Shown here piece after piece: positions 34,120 to 46,183 of a stretch of DNA of 64,000 bases. Every line of letters starts with the position of its first letter. The first letter of the stretch is position 1. The notes below the pieces were generated by a model that ran no database searches, was not told the origin of the DNA, and saw only the letters and a program-made list of their open reading frames with translations. Source of the stretch: Ceratodon purpureus. Its lineage: Eukaryota > Streptophyta > Bryopsida > Pseudoditrichales > Ditrichaceae. Where the stretch lies: positions 1 through 64,000 of the forward strand of contig MU104862.1 of assembly GCA_014871385.1 (NCBI GenBank), written 5' to 3'. The position numbers were made by a program, and so were the translations under genes.

Positions 34120-37100
34120 CTGTGATAAGTTAGATTACCGAAATAGTAGTTCAAAGATCTCATCTTATCAATGTTAACTGAGCAATTTTGTTGGAAGAAA
34201 AAAAAGGAGGATTCCTACTGATTTGAGCCTTAACATGTATAGTTTTCATAGAAGAAAAGAATCTGTAAACCTTTTTTGAATCTAATTCTCTTTCATGATT
34301 ATGACTGAAATTTGTTGTTATGGGTTTAAATGTAACACTTTAATGCGTATTGAATAGTAACAAATCATTTTAGATGGTCATTTTTGAATTCGTCATTGGT
34401 TAGGTAAGAATATGCAACCAGACAATTTCTACGAAGTATAGTCTTAAGACATCCAACATGCCATATTGTTTAATTTGAGATGATTGGAATGAGTCCGCTC
34501 CCGCTGTCTAGAAAGAAAGATTTGGTTCTCTGGTTTGGCACTCATGAGGACAAGGGTCAACCAAGATGCAGGCCAATTAAGAACCCAGTGAGACAATTGT
34601 GGTAAGTCTGAGAAATTGTGGTAAACTGGAATGGCTGTCTTCGAGCGCATGTCTCTGCTGCACACACTTTTGAAGAGGACGGCACAAGGTGCTCCTGCTT
34701 TTTTTTCTCGACTTCAATATTGCTCGCTGTGTCTTCGATTCTGTACTCGGGCTACAGAGCATGTCCAGTATATTTTCAACAAGTTGAGAGAATTATGCCG
34801 AGGGACACTTATTCCTTCACGACACTCACAAATGTGAGTGATTCTGTTAAAATATCCAATGATAGCAAGCAGTTAACATAATCTTCACAGACGGACCAGA
34901 CGTAGGACCAAATTTAGCTTAGTCCATTGAACCACCTACAAGGAGTTCAAATATCGTCCGATTTCATCACCGCAAGCTCCTACTCGAATGATCAGCAGCA
35001 AACGTCATGATAAATTTAAGATACACATAATCAAAAAATTCAAATTTACTACTGCAGAAGTTGCTATGCATTCACAGCTTCATTCTAGGACAGTCTTGAA
35101 AAGAAATTTATAATCATCCTGCTTTGTAGAACCTTCGACAACATAAAGAACCGATTAAAGCCTTTTTATATTTGAATATGTGAGTACTGTAATGACAACT
35201 CAGAGCAACGTCGAAGAAATCACCTTCTCTAGTACACATTTTCCTGCGAACGTAGCATGTAGTAGAGAGCTGTCACAATTTTCCGAGAAACCATGGCCTG
35301 TTAAAATCATGGGCAATCTTCGCTTCCAATTTCTTCAAACACGGAAGAAATTACTAGCACCTTTTGCTGTGACTAGCGGTGATTTGTTTCGGATCAACTG
35401 ATGACACAGCAACAGATTTTTAATCCCCTGCCTGGTCGGCATCAAAACCATGATTCATGATTCATGCTTTTTGATGACGATTGAGGTAGCGAAATATGTA
35501 AGGTAAACGGGTCATTCACTGCACACTAAGGAAATCTTCCTAACACCAAAACACTCACCATGGAAGTCGTCAAGCAAAGTATTTCGGAGAGGCTCCCAAA
35601 CACCGCACAACAACTAGTAACCACTCACATAGACCTATGTAGTGAAGGGCTTGCAGCACTTTTGGAAAAAGGATTTAGAGCCTGCTCATTAAATTTTGAG
35701 TACCAATATAGATCTTGTTTTCTAACGTGGTTTGCAGGTTTTCTGGAAGTGATTCACAAGTTGACAAGAAATTGTTGTAAAATTTATGATTTAGGAGAGC
35801 AAGCTTCTAGATTAGAGTACAGAAAGTTCCAATTCAAATGGTGTCTGTACGATGGAAGGCAAATCTATAATATGTCTTGAGTTCAGTGAGGGTGGGAGTG
35901 GAATGAAATTGGTGCGTTTTGTGAAGTTGATACAATGACTTCTGAGTCTTGGTTTGTAAAGCATTTGTTATGCCAAGTATAAGTCTCATGCCACGTATTA
36001 GTTTCATGCAATTTTGAATAAATGTAATTCAATTCAGCACAATTGGTTAGGATTCTTACGTGATCTTCATACTCTATTGATACAAACTTCAGAAGGTTCC
36101 TGGTTTTCATCCAGACATGCATTTAAGTTTCACCATTTCTTTTTCACTTACAAAAAATCAAACATCTAATCTTACTACTTAGAGTGTTAAGAGATGAAAA
36201 TATGTGTTTGTTGTGTCATATAACATTTTAGTCGATCATGATTTGTTTTATACATAATATGTAGTGGAAATTTAAAAGACTATAATATTCCTTAAAGCCC
36301 ATTGAAGCAAGGCATTTTTTGGGCAAAATATTGCTACACTATTCAAGGAAAAAAACTTGGCAAGGAATGTCTAAAATCAATGAAGTTGTTTGCTAAAATA
36401 ACTTCCAAATGCCAGTCAGGCCTTCGGATCTGGCTCGGTTCGCTGCAGTGTATCGTTCTTTTTGCAATGAAATCATCACCATTTGTCAACAAAACAAAAC
36501 AAAAAATTAAAATAAAAAAATAAAAATTAAAGAATTATTGGATGGAATTGCTCAACTATGAATGAAAATAGTTCCAAAATACGGATGTCTAATTAATGTC
36601 TTCTATTCAATATAAAAATGAATGTTGAATTCTTCTGTACTACTATAATTTATTTTGTAATTTGAGTTTATCACATATGAAAATATTAAGAAAAAAAATT
36701 ATTACATTAGAATGTATATATTTACCATTTTGATTTAATATATTTAAATAAACTCCTATTCTTTGAGTTACTATGCAATGATTCATTTTTATTATTACTA
36801 CTATAAATAGAAACTTAAAATAGCTCATACACCTTAGTATGTCCAAAATTGCTTGTTAGAGTTTGAATGTTAAATTATGGATTTTTAGAAATTAATTAAG
36901 GGGGATGACTAAGGGGTATTGGGTGTGGCAACCGTTTCTGAGTTCAATTTCCTCATTCCATTCTCCAAAAACTTCACTCCCATTTTTCTTGTTGGGACTG
37001 AATGGAGCCAAATTCTTTCCACCCTGTTTCAAGGCCTACCTTAATTTTTTGAGTAATGTAAATGCAGAATGCCAGTTACTCCACCTAGATTCAACTTTGA

Positions 37101-37455
37101 GTTATGTACACTCGATGTGGGATATTGACGCTCCTGAGTCCTCAAATGTATGCCATTGGTAAAGAGAATGGCAGTTTTTGGGTATTACAATTGGATATGT
37201 CCTCCAGCTTATTGAATTCCAGTTTTTTTGCATTCTAATTTTAATATTAATTTGGTTGACACTGGTTGGAATGTGTCCTTATCCCAAATTTCCCAAATTT
37301 TACTCTGGTTCATCTCCAGTAGTTGAAACTCAGAGATCAATAAGATTGTCTTTGTACAATTTGATCAATGAATAAGATTGTCTTGTGATTGTACATAGTA
37401 AGTTGGTAATGCAATTAGGATGTGTAGTTGTCAATGTACAAGCCTTTCACTACTT
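34120..37455. repeat. Block X, copy 2
   Basis: Duplicate of 21.9-25.3 kb (offset 12,168 bp), with the same open frames, for example 35560-35880. It ends near 37455, where the sequence jumps to the CDT2 intron; the 25.3-26.4 kb part of the first macro-unit, including the VNTR and CDT2 fragment C, is missing here. Confidence 0.7.
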
Positions 37456-37634
37456 ACTGCAATCACACCCCGTTAATTCACTACACTATGATGAGCTATC
37501 AAGCCGAATTAATCCCAATATGAATGAATGAATAAATTAATTAAGTAATTGATAAAACAAAAAAAAATAAAAACCAGCAATCCAACAGTAGGAAACCAGG
37601 AATCTAAATTGCTTAAGAGAGATCGACAGAACCG
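37456..37634 (-). repeat. CDT2 intron sliver next to cassette 5
   Basis: About 180 bp matching the CDT2 intron between exons 14613-14523 and 14139-14063 (starts TGCAATCACACCCCGTTAAT, ends GAGAGATCGACAGAACCG). The same sliver lies to the left of cassettes 2 and 3. No exon is included. Confidence 0.75.
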
Positions 37635-38628
37635 GACGAGATTAAATGTAATCCTCCCCTCCTACCGAGGCTCCCCTCCTACAGAGGCTCCCCTCGTACC
37701 GAGGCTCCCTTCGTAACGAGGCTCCTCGTAACGAGGCTCCTCGTAACGAGGCTCCTCGCACCGACGCCACCTTCATGGACACGCACCGAGGATCGCCCTC
37801 CGGCCGAGACCGTCTACACACACCGCACACACCTCGCGGTCCAATCCAACACAGGCTCCTCGTAACGAGGCTCCTCGCACCGAGGCTCCTCGCACCGACG
37901 CCACCTTCATGGACACGCACCGACGATCGCCCTCCGGCCGAGACCGTCTACACACACCGCACACACCTCGCGGTCCAATCCAACACAGGCTCCTCGTATC
38001 GAGGCTCCTCGTAACGAGGCTCCTCGCACCGACGCCACCTTCATGGACACGCATCGACGATCGCCCTCCCGCCGAGACCGTCTACACACACCGCACACAC
38101 TCGCGGTCCAATCCAACACAGGCTCCTCGTATCGAGGCTCCTGGCACCGAGGCTCCTCGCACCGACGCCACCTTCATGGACACGCACCAACGATCGCCCT
38201 CCGGCCGAGACCGTCTACACACACCGCACACACCTCGCGGTCCAATCCTAGACAGGCTCCTCGTATCGAGGCTCCTCGTAACGAGGCTCCTCGCACCGAC
38301 AGCACCGCACACACCTCGCGGTCCAATCCTAGACAGGCTCCTCGTATCGAGGCTCCTCGCACCGAGGCTCCTCGTATCGAGGCTCCTCGCACCGAGGCTC
38401 CTCGCACCGACGCCACCTTCATGGACACGCACCAACGATCGCCCTCCGGCCGAGACCGTCTACACACACCGCACACACCTCGCGGTCCAATCCTAGACAG
38501 GCTCCTCGTATCGAGGCTCCTCGTAACGAGGCTCCTCGCACCGACGCCACCGCACACACCTCGCGGTCCAATCCTAGACAGGCTCCTCGTATCGAGGCTC
38601 CTCGTAACGAGGCGCCTCGCACCGCCGC
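37635..38628 (+). repeat. Cassette 5 upstream VNTR (longest)
   Basis: Junction GACGAGATTAAATGTAATCC as in cassette 3. Five full units near 37773, 37907, 38041, 38174 and 38419 plus two shortened units. One unit has a 1-bp loss in CACACACTCGCGG. Confidence 0.9.
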
Positions 38629-38683
38629 CACCTTCATGGACATCATCGATGATCGCCCTCCGGCCGAGACGGTCTACACCTCT

Positions 38684-38764
38684 CCGACCAATCCAAGACC
38701 TGCACGTGTTCTACCCCTGCCCCTAACCCAGGAGTATAAAAGGAACGCCCCTCCCTCTCAGTCC
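38684..38764 (+). promoter_or_regulatory. Cassette 5 core promoter
   Basis: CCAAT at 38688, CACGTG at 38703-38708 (upstream base changed, GACCTG for GACGTG) and TATAAAAG at 38735-38742. One extra C lies between the TATA box and the predicted start. Confidence 0.7.
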
Positions 38765-38997
38765 TTCATTCTTGGAGGCGAGCACTTCAGGTGAGTTTCT
38801 CTCTTTCCTCACTTTTTTTTGTTTTTGTTTTTGTTTTTGTTGTTTTTGTTGTTTTTGTTGTTTTTGTTGCTCTTGTTGTTGTTGTTGTCGTTGTGGTTTT
38901 TGTTTAAGGTGTTGAGAGATGTATTAAATTGTTTTTTTGTATGCATGGCAGTTTCGTTGCGGTAGAAGCAGTTTCAATTTCTGCAATAGTCGCCGAC

Positions 38998-39393
38998 ATG
39001 GACAGCGACAAGTCTTCTCTCGGGAAGTCGTCGAAGGTGTCCCAGGTGTCACGACCCGGGCGGAGGACGTCCACTCCATCTGCACGACCGTCGACGACGC
39101 CTGCTACGTCCTCGGGGCTGCAGAGGTGGCAGTATGCAATGGGGCTGCCAGTGGACGGAGTCGCCGACGTCGGGCAGTGGGCCATCGACGTCGGTCTTGC
39201 CCACGCCGACGGCGACGACAAGAAGGGCGCCAAGAGGACGAAGACGACGGAGCACGAGAAGTGGACGGGCACCACCTTCCGGATCACCGACGATGGCGTC
39301 CCCTCCGACGACGGCGGAGAAACGAGCTCCCGAGGCGACGACGGTGAGGATCAGGAGGGGGCCGGGGAGGATCACGAGGGGGCCGGGGAGTAG
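38998..39393 (+). CDS. Cassette 5 gene: 131-aa variant
   Basis: Two residues differ from the consensus: Arg76 to Lys (two base changes, CGG to AAG) and Pro97 to Thr. The leader intron is longer (38791-38951) through extra GTTTTTGTT and GTTGTT units. All other parts match. It is the most diverged coding copy yet still open, and it follows the same flank deletion as copy 3. Confidence 0.65.
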   Translation: MDSDKSSLGKSSKVSQVSRPGRRTSTPSARPSTTPATSSGLQRWQYAMGLPVDGVADVGQWAIDVGLAHADGDDKKGAKRTKTTEHEKWTGTTFRITDDGVPSDDGGETSSRGDDGEDQEGAGEDHEGAGE

Positions 39394-39473
39394 GGGATTC
39401 CGTCGGTAGATCAGGAGCACTAGGCCTAGTAGGATACATGTTGAAGGAATGAGGACATTGTGATTATAATCAC

Positions 39474-40673
39474 TAAACCTTTTTTGAATCTAATTCTCTT
39501 TCATGATTATGACTGAAATTTGTTGTTATGGGTTGAAATGTGACACTTTAATGATTATTGAATAGTAACAAATCATTTTAGATGGTCATTTGTGAATTCA
39601 TCATTGGTTACCATCCAAAAAGAAGTGCCACGGACCACACTAAGATAATGATAGTAATTAGAACATCAACATCCGAAATCAATAAAATTGCAAAAACCCT
39701 GATTGTCTATCATTTTTTCAAATAATATATCTTGAGGTTGCGGAAAATTTTGAGACAAGAAAGTGTGGTTAAACTTAATGAATAATTAAGTCCATGAATT
39801 TACTACTTCTAATGGGTTGAAACCCGAGGAAAATATATTATACTTTTGCCATGAATGATTCCAACCAGATTTTCATTGATGGAGAAAAACATGAACTTCA
39901 ACCCAACTTTTTCTTGATATAGATTCAAAAATTAGATCCCAACGTTTATCTACCAATGAAAACTCCCCATTCCATTGGCTCCAACCCAACGTTTTTTGGT
40001 GTAAGTGAGCCATTAGGTCAGTACAACCTGGTACTGCATAGTAGATATGCATATAGAGCTTTTGCTGAGGGTGAGGGCCAATGATTGAAGCATCGCCTCT
40101 TCTTCATAGGACCTCTTACTGTTTCCTTTCTGAAATTATTAGAGCTAGAAAGGACTAGCACAACGTCCTCAAAAATCTGCGTCTGCTAGGATTTTGTCAT
40201 TTTCTTCTTTGATATAGTTGTTTGCAAACGATTCATCATGTCTCAGGTGGAGTCTCCGCAACAAATGGATGTTGAAGCAGCTGCTAAACCCAAGTTCTTA
40301 GATTAGCACTATCCATCAAGTATGTTGTGTCATTTAAAAATGTTATGAAGATTAGTTCTCTACCTTCTGGGACAGAGGCTTCATTGCTTACCGGGAAAAA
40401 GCCATTGCAATGCACCAACTTCTAGGATCTAAATTGCTGGCTTATTTTTCTAGTTTAACCATGTCACTGCACTCTACATTGAAATTTGTATCACAGGTCC
40501 TTCAGATCAGAAACAACAATTGCTTGGAATTGAAAGTTGCCAATGTCGTGTCCAAACAAGCGCTATTGTAAGCAATCTTTGGGTTTTGAAACCATATGAC
40601 GGTTCCACAACGATCATACAATAAGGTGATTAGACAGAAAACATCGTAGATATAATAGAATGATGGAGCTTAC
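39474..40673. other. Duplicated flank between cassette 5 and the MAPKKK copy
   Basis: Second copy of 28230-29429 with a handful of substitutions. The 22-codon frame starting MSQVESPQQ is retained at 40238-40306. Confidence 0.4.
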
Positions 40674-43540
40674 CTCAGTTGATGTTGGCCGTTTTCTGGG
40701 GTCAAGCTGAAAGCAACGGGACAAGAAATCCTCGATAACTTCAGTGATTCCTTCAGGAATAGGAGGGCCACTGCTGGCCTCGGCAATGTGAAAGATGGCG
40801 GTCCAGGTATTGTCCATCCCTGGCCAAGGATGCCTGTGATATAGAAAGACAAGTCTTTGGTGAATACAAATACTTACCAATGGTTTCATCACACACATAC
40901 AAATATAAAACCAGGGACGAGCGAACCTTAACATCATTTGAATTGAAGGAATATCAAAGCTCCCGATCACATATCAATCCAAACAAGATGTTGAGAAAAT
41001 CATTTTGACGAGACTCAGTTTTCCATCGCACTGATCAGAGAGATTCTTTTTAGAGAAAAACAAGTTCTTACACAGCTGTGAGCATTTCGACCACTGTGCA
41101 GCCAACACTCCAAATGTCCGCTCTGCGACCATAGCCATCGCCTTTGATAACCTCCGGCGCCATCCAGAACACAGATCCTCTGATAGACTTGAACCCATCA
41201 GTTTGTGTCGGGTCATGGAATGCCTGAGATCAAAAGAAGAACCGACTTGTAGTAGGTTCCATCATTCCACCCAAGCTAAAACTTTCAACTAACACTTCCA
41301 TGTTTCATGAACCATATAGAGAAACTGAATGTCGCAGTGAATGTACAGGCAGGTATTATTGTCTCCAAGACTTCATTTGCCTAACATGCTTGAATCTAAA
41401 ACGCTGGGCACGACAACTTACAAGGACAAACATATCATGCTCATGGAAAAAGCAATCTCTCTCTTACAGAAAAAATGAGGTACGAGCTCCCAGGTATGTA
41501 GATGTCTATTACAGGAAGATACGTCTCATTCAAATCTACTCGAAAACATTTATCCTTGAATGCTCCACATAAAAGAATAAGTTTCAATAAAATATGGTGT
41601 TTTTCGACCAACTCTCTTCCAAAATGCAAGAACGGAGAGATGCATCTGATTTGTGCCATGACTCAAGAGGAGCACTAGATGATCTTTGAAGGGGAGGTCT
41701 GCTCAGAATCATATAAAAAATTAGTGCTTGATTATAATACTTCATACAAAACATGATCTTTCCCTTTATTCAGCAGTAGGTCCTTAGAACCCATATTCTC
41801 TGAAATTTTCACTCCTAGCAGTAATCAAAATCCACGAAAATAAGAAAGATATCAACAAAGCCATACATTTCTTGTAATACTTTTTCGGACAATGGCCTCG
41901 TAAATGAACCTTTGGAATAACCGGTTCCATCCTGCATCAACACATCCATGCCTTGGTTGAATTCAGGGTTACTCCACTCATTTGAGACAACATTTGGTCT
42001 TTGATTGATAAAGGCCCTGTGAATCGAAACTTGGTGAACAGGCTCAGACGCTGAGTTCGACGCTGAATTCCTGAAAGTTTCCCAGTCCTTTAATCTTGAT
42101 CCAACAGCCTGGAGGGCAGAGTCCAGAGAACTTTGCCTTTGAATCCCCCCAATTCCTGGCTGCATGTGCGTACCCTCTCCAAAACCTTGAACGGGACTCC
42201 TTAACTCACGGTCTAGAGCACCGTGCTCTGTCCACTGATCCTGATCAGCGCTAGCAGGTCTTTGGAAACTTGAAAAATTTAAAGAACCTGGAGAAGCAAA
42301 TTTGGCTTGTCCAGGGCTCATCCGACCTTCCACGTCCAATTTCATTCGTGCACTTAGATATTCATAAATCGATGCGTCAATTGCCAACTGAACAGGTAAA
42401 AGATCACCATCGGTTAAATTAGCATATATGTTTGCACCACTAGCAAGCAGAATGTTCACTATGCCCCTGACCACCGAAAAAGGCTCACCATGTTAGATCA
42501 TAAAAACCAGGGCTTGAATATGAAACAATGTACTAAGTCTTATTGTGGATAGCATCTAGTCAATGTACGAGAAGGCGATACTAGCGATCAGCCACTTTAC
42601 ATGTCCACAAGTTGCGTGTCATGTAACAAAACTACACAAGTGGATACTCAAAGCATATTAACTTTCTAATTGTGATAAGAGATTATTTTCCAGAGTCTTA
42701 ATTACAGTGATGGTCAGATTTCTCTTTTGTAGAACCTTTATGTGGTTTTCGATATGTGAAGCATTACCGGTATCCAGAAGCTGCGGCGTAATGCAGAGCA
42801 GTATATTGTCGACTATTGTCGACTATCACATCCATTGACATTGGCCCCAGCGTCAAGAAGCAGCTTCACAAGTCTCTCATTTCCGGTGCTAACTGCAAAT
42901 AATAATGGTGGAGTCTGATATAAAATGAACGAGGTTGTGTTAGTTAACTCAGCATTTCGGAAGATTGAGCCGCGGACTCCAACGCTGCATTCAAATAATG
43001 TGGTGTTTCTACTACGATCGAACCAGTGAGTACGTACTCGTAAACCAACTCAAACTATAGGTGTACAGCATGCTCACAATCTAACACTGAGAAATATAAG
43101 AGAACAATCGTTGTCTAAAGCTTTATTGTTTTCATAGATGCTTAAACGATATATGAAAACATAATCTTAAGAGACTATCTATTTTCATCCAAAAGACCGA
43201 TAGAAGTTGTGGTAGTCAAGACTGCCATAAGCACATGTGCAAAATAAAGAGGTCTAGTTGCCATGTGGTATGCAATTCTGAGATTGTCGTGGGCTACAGT
43301 AACGAGATAGAAAGTATAATTGACACTGAAAAGGACGTTTGAAAGAAAGCATGAGACCGAAAAATCAGTCACAAGTCTACTTCTGGACGACATGTACTTA
43401 AGTGACGCTATAACTTAGAACACGCAACCCACCTTTGAAGAACCCCGCTCATGACCATTACGACTGAAACCCTGCTCCAAAAGCGCTATCACCCTCTCAA
43501 AGTGCTGTTCCCTAATTGCATCCTCGAGACATTGACATTG
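40674..43540 (-). pseudogene. Ankyrin-repeat MAPKKK-like kinase remnant, copy B
   Basis: Duplicate of copy A at an offset of 11,244 bp: exons 43540-43433, 42914-42768, 42466 to about 41871, 41223-41072 and 40833-40674. The disabling 10-bp duplication TAGTCGACAA (about 42805-42824) and the missing ATP-binding lobe are shared, so the gene was already dead before this segment was duplicated. By eye there are about a dozen single-base differences in 4 kb. Confidence 0.8.
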
Positions 43541-44339
43541 GACTAGATTAAATGTAATCCTCCCCTCCTACCGAGGCTCCCTTCGTACCAAGGCTCCCCT
43601 CCTAACGAGGCTCCTCGTGACGAGGCTCCTCGCACCGACGCCACCTTCATGGACACGCACCGACGATCGCCCTCCGGCCGAGACCGTCTACACACACCGC
43701 ACACACCTCGCGGTCCAATCCAACACAGGCTCCTCGTATCGAGGCTCCTCCTAACGAGGCTCCTCGCACCGACGCCACCTTCATGGACACGCATCGACGA
43801 TCGCCCTCCCGCCGAGACCGTCTACACACACCGCACACACCTCGCGGTCCAATCCTAGACAGGCTCCTCGTATCGAGGCTTCTCGTAACGAGGCTCCTCG
43901 CACCGACGCCACCGCACACACCTCGCGGTCCAATCCAACACAGGCTCCTCGTAACGAGGCTCCTCGCACCGAGGCTCCTCGCACCGACGCCACCTTCATG
44001 GACACGCATCGACGATCGCCCTCCGGCCGAGACCGTCTACACACACCGCACACACCTCGCGGTCCAATCCAACACAGGCTCCTCGTATCGAGGCTCCTCG
44101 TAACGAGGCTCCTCGCACCGACGCCACCTTCATGGACACGCATCGACGATCGCCCTCCGGCCGAGACCGTCTACACACACCGCACACACCTCGCGGTCCA
44201 ATCCTAGACAGGCTCCTCGTATCGAGGCTCCTCGTAACGAGGCTCCTCGCACCGACGCCACCGCACACACCTCGCGGTCCAATCCTAGACAGGCTCCTCG
44301 TATCGAGGCTCCTCGGAACGAGGCTTCTCGCACCGCCGC
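43541..44339 (+). repeat. Cassette 6 upstream VNTR
   Basis: Junction GACTAGATTAAATGTAATCC in the same MAPKKK context as cassette 4. Four full units near 43647, 43781, 43996 and 44130 with two shortened units. Confidence 0.9.
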
Positions 44340-44394
44340 CACCTTCATGGACATCATCGATGATCGCCCTCCGGCCGAGACGGTCTACACCTCT

Positions 44395-44475
44395 CCGACC
44401 AATCCAAGACGTGCACGTGTTCTACCCCTGCCCCTAACCCAGGAGTATAAAAGGAACGCCCTCCCTCTCAGTCCT
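44395..44475 (+). promoter_or_regulatory. Cassette 6 core promoter
   Basis: CCAAT at 44399, CACGTG at 44414-44419 and TATAAAAG at 44446-44453, with spacing as in cassette 1. Confidence 0.75.
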
Positions 44476-44695
44476 TCATTCTTGGAGGCGAGCACTTCAG
44501 GTGAGTTTCTCTCTTTCCTCTCTTTTTTTTGTTTTTGTTTTTGTTTTTGTTGTTTTTGTTGTTTTTGTTGCTCTTGTTGTTGTTGTCATTGTGGTTTTTG
44601 TTTAAGGTGTTGAGAGATGTATTAAATTGTTTTTTTGTATGCATGGCAGTTTCGTTGCGGTAGAAGCAGTTTCAATTTCTGCAATAGTCGCCGAC

Positions 44696-45091
44696 ATGGA
44701 CAGCGACAAGTCTTCTCTCGGGAAGTCGTCGAAGGTGTCCCAGGTGTCACGACCCGGGCGGAGGACGTCCACTCCATCTGCACGACCGTCGACGACGCCT
44801 GCTACGTCCTCGGGGCTGCAGAGGTGGCAGTATGCAATGGGGCTGCCAGTGGACGGAGTCGCCGACGTCGGGCAGTGGGCCATCGACGTCGGTCTTGCCC
44901 ACGCCGACGGCGACGACAAGCGGGGCGCCAAGAGGACGAAGACGACGGAGCACGAGAAGTGGACGGGCACCACCTTCCGGATCCCCGACGATGGCGTCCC
45001 CTCCGACGACGGCGGAGAAACGAGCTCCCGAGGCGACGACGGTGAGGATCAGGAGGGGGCCGGGGAGGATCACGAGGGGGCCGGGGAGTAG
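44696..45091 (+). CDS. Cassette 6 gene: 131-aa unknown protein
   Basis: The protein is identical to copies 1 and 3. Leader intron 44501-44649. Its 3' flank continues without rearrangement (apart from a short gap near 45270) into the HRD3 region, making this the best candidate for the original 3' context of the family. Confidence 0.65.
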   Translation: MDSDKSSLGKSSKVSQVSRPGRRTSTPSARPSTTPATSSGLQRWQYAMGLPVDGVADVGQWAIDVGLAHADGDDKRGAKRTKTTEHEKWTGTTFRIPDDGVPSDDGGETSSRGDDGEDQEGAGEDHEGAGE

Positions 45092-45171
45092 GGGATTCAG
45101 TCGGTAGATCAGGAGCACTAGGCCTAGTAGGATACATGTTGAAGGAATGAGGACATTGTGATTATAATCAC

Positions 45172-46183
45172 TAAAAGCCTCTATTTTGTTATTTTCAATC
45201 ATTTTTGAGCAACTTGAAAGCAGGTTTCTTTCATACGGTGATAAGTTAGATTACCGAAATAGTACCTCAATGTTAACTGAGCAATTTTGTTGGAAGAAAA
45301 AGAAGGAGGATTCCTACTGATTTGAGCCTTAACATATTATAGTTTTCATAGAAAAAAAGAATCTGTAAACCTTTTTTAAATCTAATTCTCTTTCATCTAA
45401 ATGTAAAATTGTCTTTTTCATATTTTTTATTAAATCTAAAACTAATCAGGCTAACACTAACATAGATATAGAAGAAATAATTTAATATGACAGAAAATAA
45501 TAAAACAAAGTGAAGAAAATACACACATAATTATTCTTCTTATACCAAAAAATTTCCCATTTCTAAAAAAATTACAGGTCAACATTTTGTTTATGCTTCT
45601 TCAAATTTTAGGGTTTGTGACAATATCTTTTTAAAATATGAGTTGGAAAAAGAGACCCTCCTATGCAACCATTAACTACTTCCTATAAGTATATGATCCA
45701 TTCTACCAAATAAAATTGAAAATTTGTTTTATTCTATTTCTTATTAACAAGAATGACCTGGGGTCACTGGCTCAGGCACCCCAGGTCACTCGATTGACAA
45801 TCCTTGGTTGTTGAATTGAGAATTGACAATCTGAACAGTGAATTCATATTGGTTTATTTTGTAAATGTTGCAAAAATGAATAAATTTCATCCACCATAAC
45901 TTTTTTCAGTTATTTAAAGATGTTGTAGTAGGCCTATAAATTTAGAAATGTTATTTAAGGTAACAAATGTTCTTATTAGTTGTTATTTTAATTTTTAATC
46001 ATTTAAATTATTACTTGACAAGAATATTAATGAGTTGTCTCCGCTCGAGTTCAGGACAAGAAAATGAAACACAAATATAAGTCTAGATGCATTAAATGAA
46101 TGAATGCATTGAAAGAAAAATTATGTCCAGCTCATCCTATGGATCTCCATAAATTTCAACATAAGTGTACAAATCTTAATGAA
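45172..46183. repeat. Flank between cassette 6 and HRD3, duplicated at 17017-18070
   Basis: AT-rich, probably HRD3 intron. It contains a plus-strand copy of the dispersed GGGGTCACTGGC repeat (45755-45845), shortened relative to the copy at 17.6 kb by the loss of one of its two units. Confidence 0.65.
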
